From assembly GCA_937959145.1 (NCBI GenBank), contig CALGMC010000096.1, positions 1 through 7,608 of the forward strand: a DNA stretch of 7,608 nt, written 5' to 3'. This document shows, in pieces, positions 6,328 to 7,608 of this stretch. Made by a program: the position numbers and the translations under genes. This DNA is from an uncultured Chlorobiales bacterium. Its GTDB lineage: Bacteria; Bacteroidota; Chlorobiia; Chlorobiales; Thermochlorobacteraceae. A model generated the notes under the pieces. That model was given only the letters and a program-made list of their open reading frames with translations, had not been told where the DNA came from and did no database searches. Position 1 is the first letter of the stretch. Each line of letters begins with the position of its first letter.

Positions 6328-7608
6328 CTATAAGCGTTCCATAAACTCGACAATGCGCTTGTCGACAATCACATCGCGCGGTCGGACGGGCGATTTAAGC
6401 ACAATACCTTCCAGCGAGCGACAGCGCGACAGTGCTACATAAAGTTGCCCGTGTGCAAATGCGCCCTGACCTAAATCAATCATCACTTTGTCGAAAGTCT
6501 TGCCTTGACTTTTGTGAATGGTAACCGCCCACGCCAAGCGAAGCGGAAACTGCGTAAAGACGCCCGCAGGCTCAGAAAAAATTTGTTTGGACTGCGGGTC
6601 ATAATCGTATTTCAAAATTTCCCAATCGACGCGCTCAGCGGTCCTGATTTTTCGCAAGCCATCTTCCTCGACCTCAACCTTAACGGCATTCGGAAGAATC
6701 TCACGCACTTTGCCAATCGTGCCATTCACCCAACGCTTGTAAGGGTCGTTTTTGACAAACATCACTTGTGCGCCGACTTTGAGCGTTAAGTGTTCGTCAG
6801 CAGGTAAAAGTTTTCGGTCGAAGTTTCCTTCGATTGAGCCGATGAAACTTTTCGGCGAGGCATTGAGCGAGGCTAAACGCTCGGCGTTGGTGGCGTTTGC
6901 TGTGTCGTTGCGAGTAGTGAGCGTGATGTAAAAATCGTGTTCGGTTGGCTTGAAATGAGGTTGAACGCGCGCGTTCAGTTGCTCCAAGTGAAACGGTGTC
7001 GCGTGATTGGTGCGAATTGCCTGCAAAAGTTCGATGAAGTCGGTATTGCTTTGGCGAAAAATTTTGGTGAGGCGAATGACGCGCAAAAAGACTTTTTCAA
7101 AAACGGCGGCACTGAAAAAATACGGCGTTTGATAAAACGACTGAAGAAGGCTTTGCTCGTCGTCGCCCGAAACCACAGGCGGAAGTTGGAAAAGGTCGCC
7201 CATGAAAATCATCTGCACGCCACCGAAAGGCTTCTTCTTGTCGCGCCCGTTTTGGCGCATGAAGTAATCGATGCCGTCGATGATGTCGGCGCGAACCATC
7301 GAGATTTCATCAATGACAATCGTATCAATGGCTTGATACAACTCGCGCTGACGCGGTTTTGGGATATTTTTTGAAGTAACCACGCCGAGCGGAAACTTGA
7401 AAAACGAGTGAATGGTCTGACCGCCGACATTAAGCGCGGCAATGCCCGTTGGCGCAAGCACCACAACATTCTTTTTCGTTTGCTCACGAAAGTAGTTAAG
7501 AAGCGTTGACTTGCCCGTGCCCGCACTGCCCGTGATGAACAAGCAATCCGAAGAATGTTCCATCAAGTTGTAGGCGTCTAAAAACTCCTGCGTGAAGTCT
7601 AATTGCTC
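6328..7608 (-). CDS. Pif1-like SF1B DNA helicase (5' end outside window)
   Basis: The reading frame ends at the TAG at 6330-6328 and stays open to the right edge, giving 426 residues without a start. Numbering from the edge: a Q-motif-like QLDFTQEFLDAYN (2-14); Walker A GSAGTGKST (27-35); APTGIAA (motif Ia); Walker B IVIDEISM (97-104); motif III GDLFQLPPV (137-145); IFRQS (184-188, motif IV); LKVGAQVMFVKND (277-289) and VNGTIGKV (295-302) of the small SH3-like 2B region; motif V VTIHKSQGKT (362-371); and motif VI YVALSRCRS (390-398). These are the hallmarks of Pif1/RecD-like helicases, which move 5'-3' on single-stranded DNA and unwind duplexes and, for characterised Pif1 proteins, G-quadruplexes. 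Characterised bacterial Pif1 proteins are about this size, so only a few N-terminal residues are likely missing. An internal TTG/ATG (7566/7563) just before Walker A is not the real start because the Q-motif-like segment lies upstream. It is cytoplasmic; a role in replication or repair is inferred from the family. Confidence 0.9.
   Translation of the reverse strand, partial: EQLDFTQEFLDAYNLMEHSSDCLFITGSAGTGKSTLLNYFREQTKKNVVVLAPTGIAALNVGGQTIHSFFKFPLGVVTSKNIPKPRQRELYQAIDTIVIDEISMVRADIIDGIDYFMRQNGRDKKKPFGGVQMIFMGDLFQLPPVVSGDDEQSLLQSFYQTPYFFSAAVFEKVFLRVIRLTKIFRQSNTDFIELLQAIRTNHATPFHLEQLNARVQPHFKPTEHDFYITLTTRNDTANATNAERLASLNASPKSFIGSIEGNFDRKLLPADEHLTLKVGAQVMFVKNDPYKRWVNGTIGKVREILPNAVKVEVEEDGLRKIRTAERVDWEILKYDYDPQSKQIFSEPAGVFTQFPLRLAWAVTIHKSQGKTFDKVMIDLGQGAFAHGQLYVALSRCRSLEGIVLKSPVRPRDVIVDKRIVEFMERL

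Noticed and set aside
6937..7374. Plus-strand 145-codon frame and other frames within the helicase gene
   Set aside because: They are opposite or out of frame to conserved Pif1 helicase motifs and have no signature of their own.
1..7608. Search for a defence system, CRISPR array, tRNA/rRNA, insertion sequence or prophage
   Set aside because: No regularly spaced repeats, transposase or integrase motifs, terminal inverted repeats, or structured RNA genes were seen. The helicase matches ordinary Pif1-like proteins and has no defence-type partner adjacent within the window.

Overview
The window looks like ordinary chromosome from a Gram-negative bacterium of the Bacteroidota/Chlorobiota (FCB) group. 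Three things point there: a TonB-dependent receptor with an N-terminal carboxypeptidase-regulatory-like domain fused ahead of the plug, a secreted MsrB with a lipoprotein-type signal, and the absence of a convincing Shine-Dalgarno sequence in front of any of the six complete genes. Moderate GC and a small secreted protein of a type I associate with Chlorobi/Ignavibacteria relatives make Chlorobiota my first guess, but this is inference.

Layout. Bases 1-1891 carry three closely packed plus-strand genes: the C-terminal end of an unrecognised protein, a class I SAM-dependent methyltransferase, and a glycosyltransferase-like protein that starts 2 bases after the methyltransferase stop. They look like one transcription unit that may modify a surface glycan or a small molecule. 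Convergent to them, 24 bases away, is a minus-strand gene for a probable lipoprotein-anchored methionine-R-sulfoxide reductase (MsrB) that lacks the usual resolving cysteine. Divergent from msrB come two plus-strand genes: a small TMEM14-like membrane protein and a secreted protein of unknown function with a Gly/Trp/Phe-rich tail. The second ends at a good intrinsic terminator (3537-3566).

The second half is on the minus strand: a complete TonB-dependent outer-membrane receptor of about 861 residues with no SusD partner in view, and a Pif1-like SF1B DNA helicase that is complete at its C terminus and runs off the right edge at its N terminus.

How the genes work together: only the first three form a plausible functional unit. 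MsrB, the small secreted protein and the TonB receptor all act in the envelope, but nothing seen here ties them into one pathway. I found no RNA genes, CRISPR arrays, mobile elements, attachment sites or large repeats, and no convincing new system. The best leads are the uncharacterised glycosyltransferase-like protein and the small secreted protein. Several gene starts need correction from the longest open frame, and these are given in the entries.
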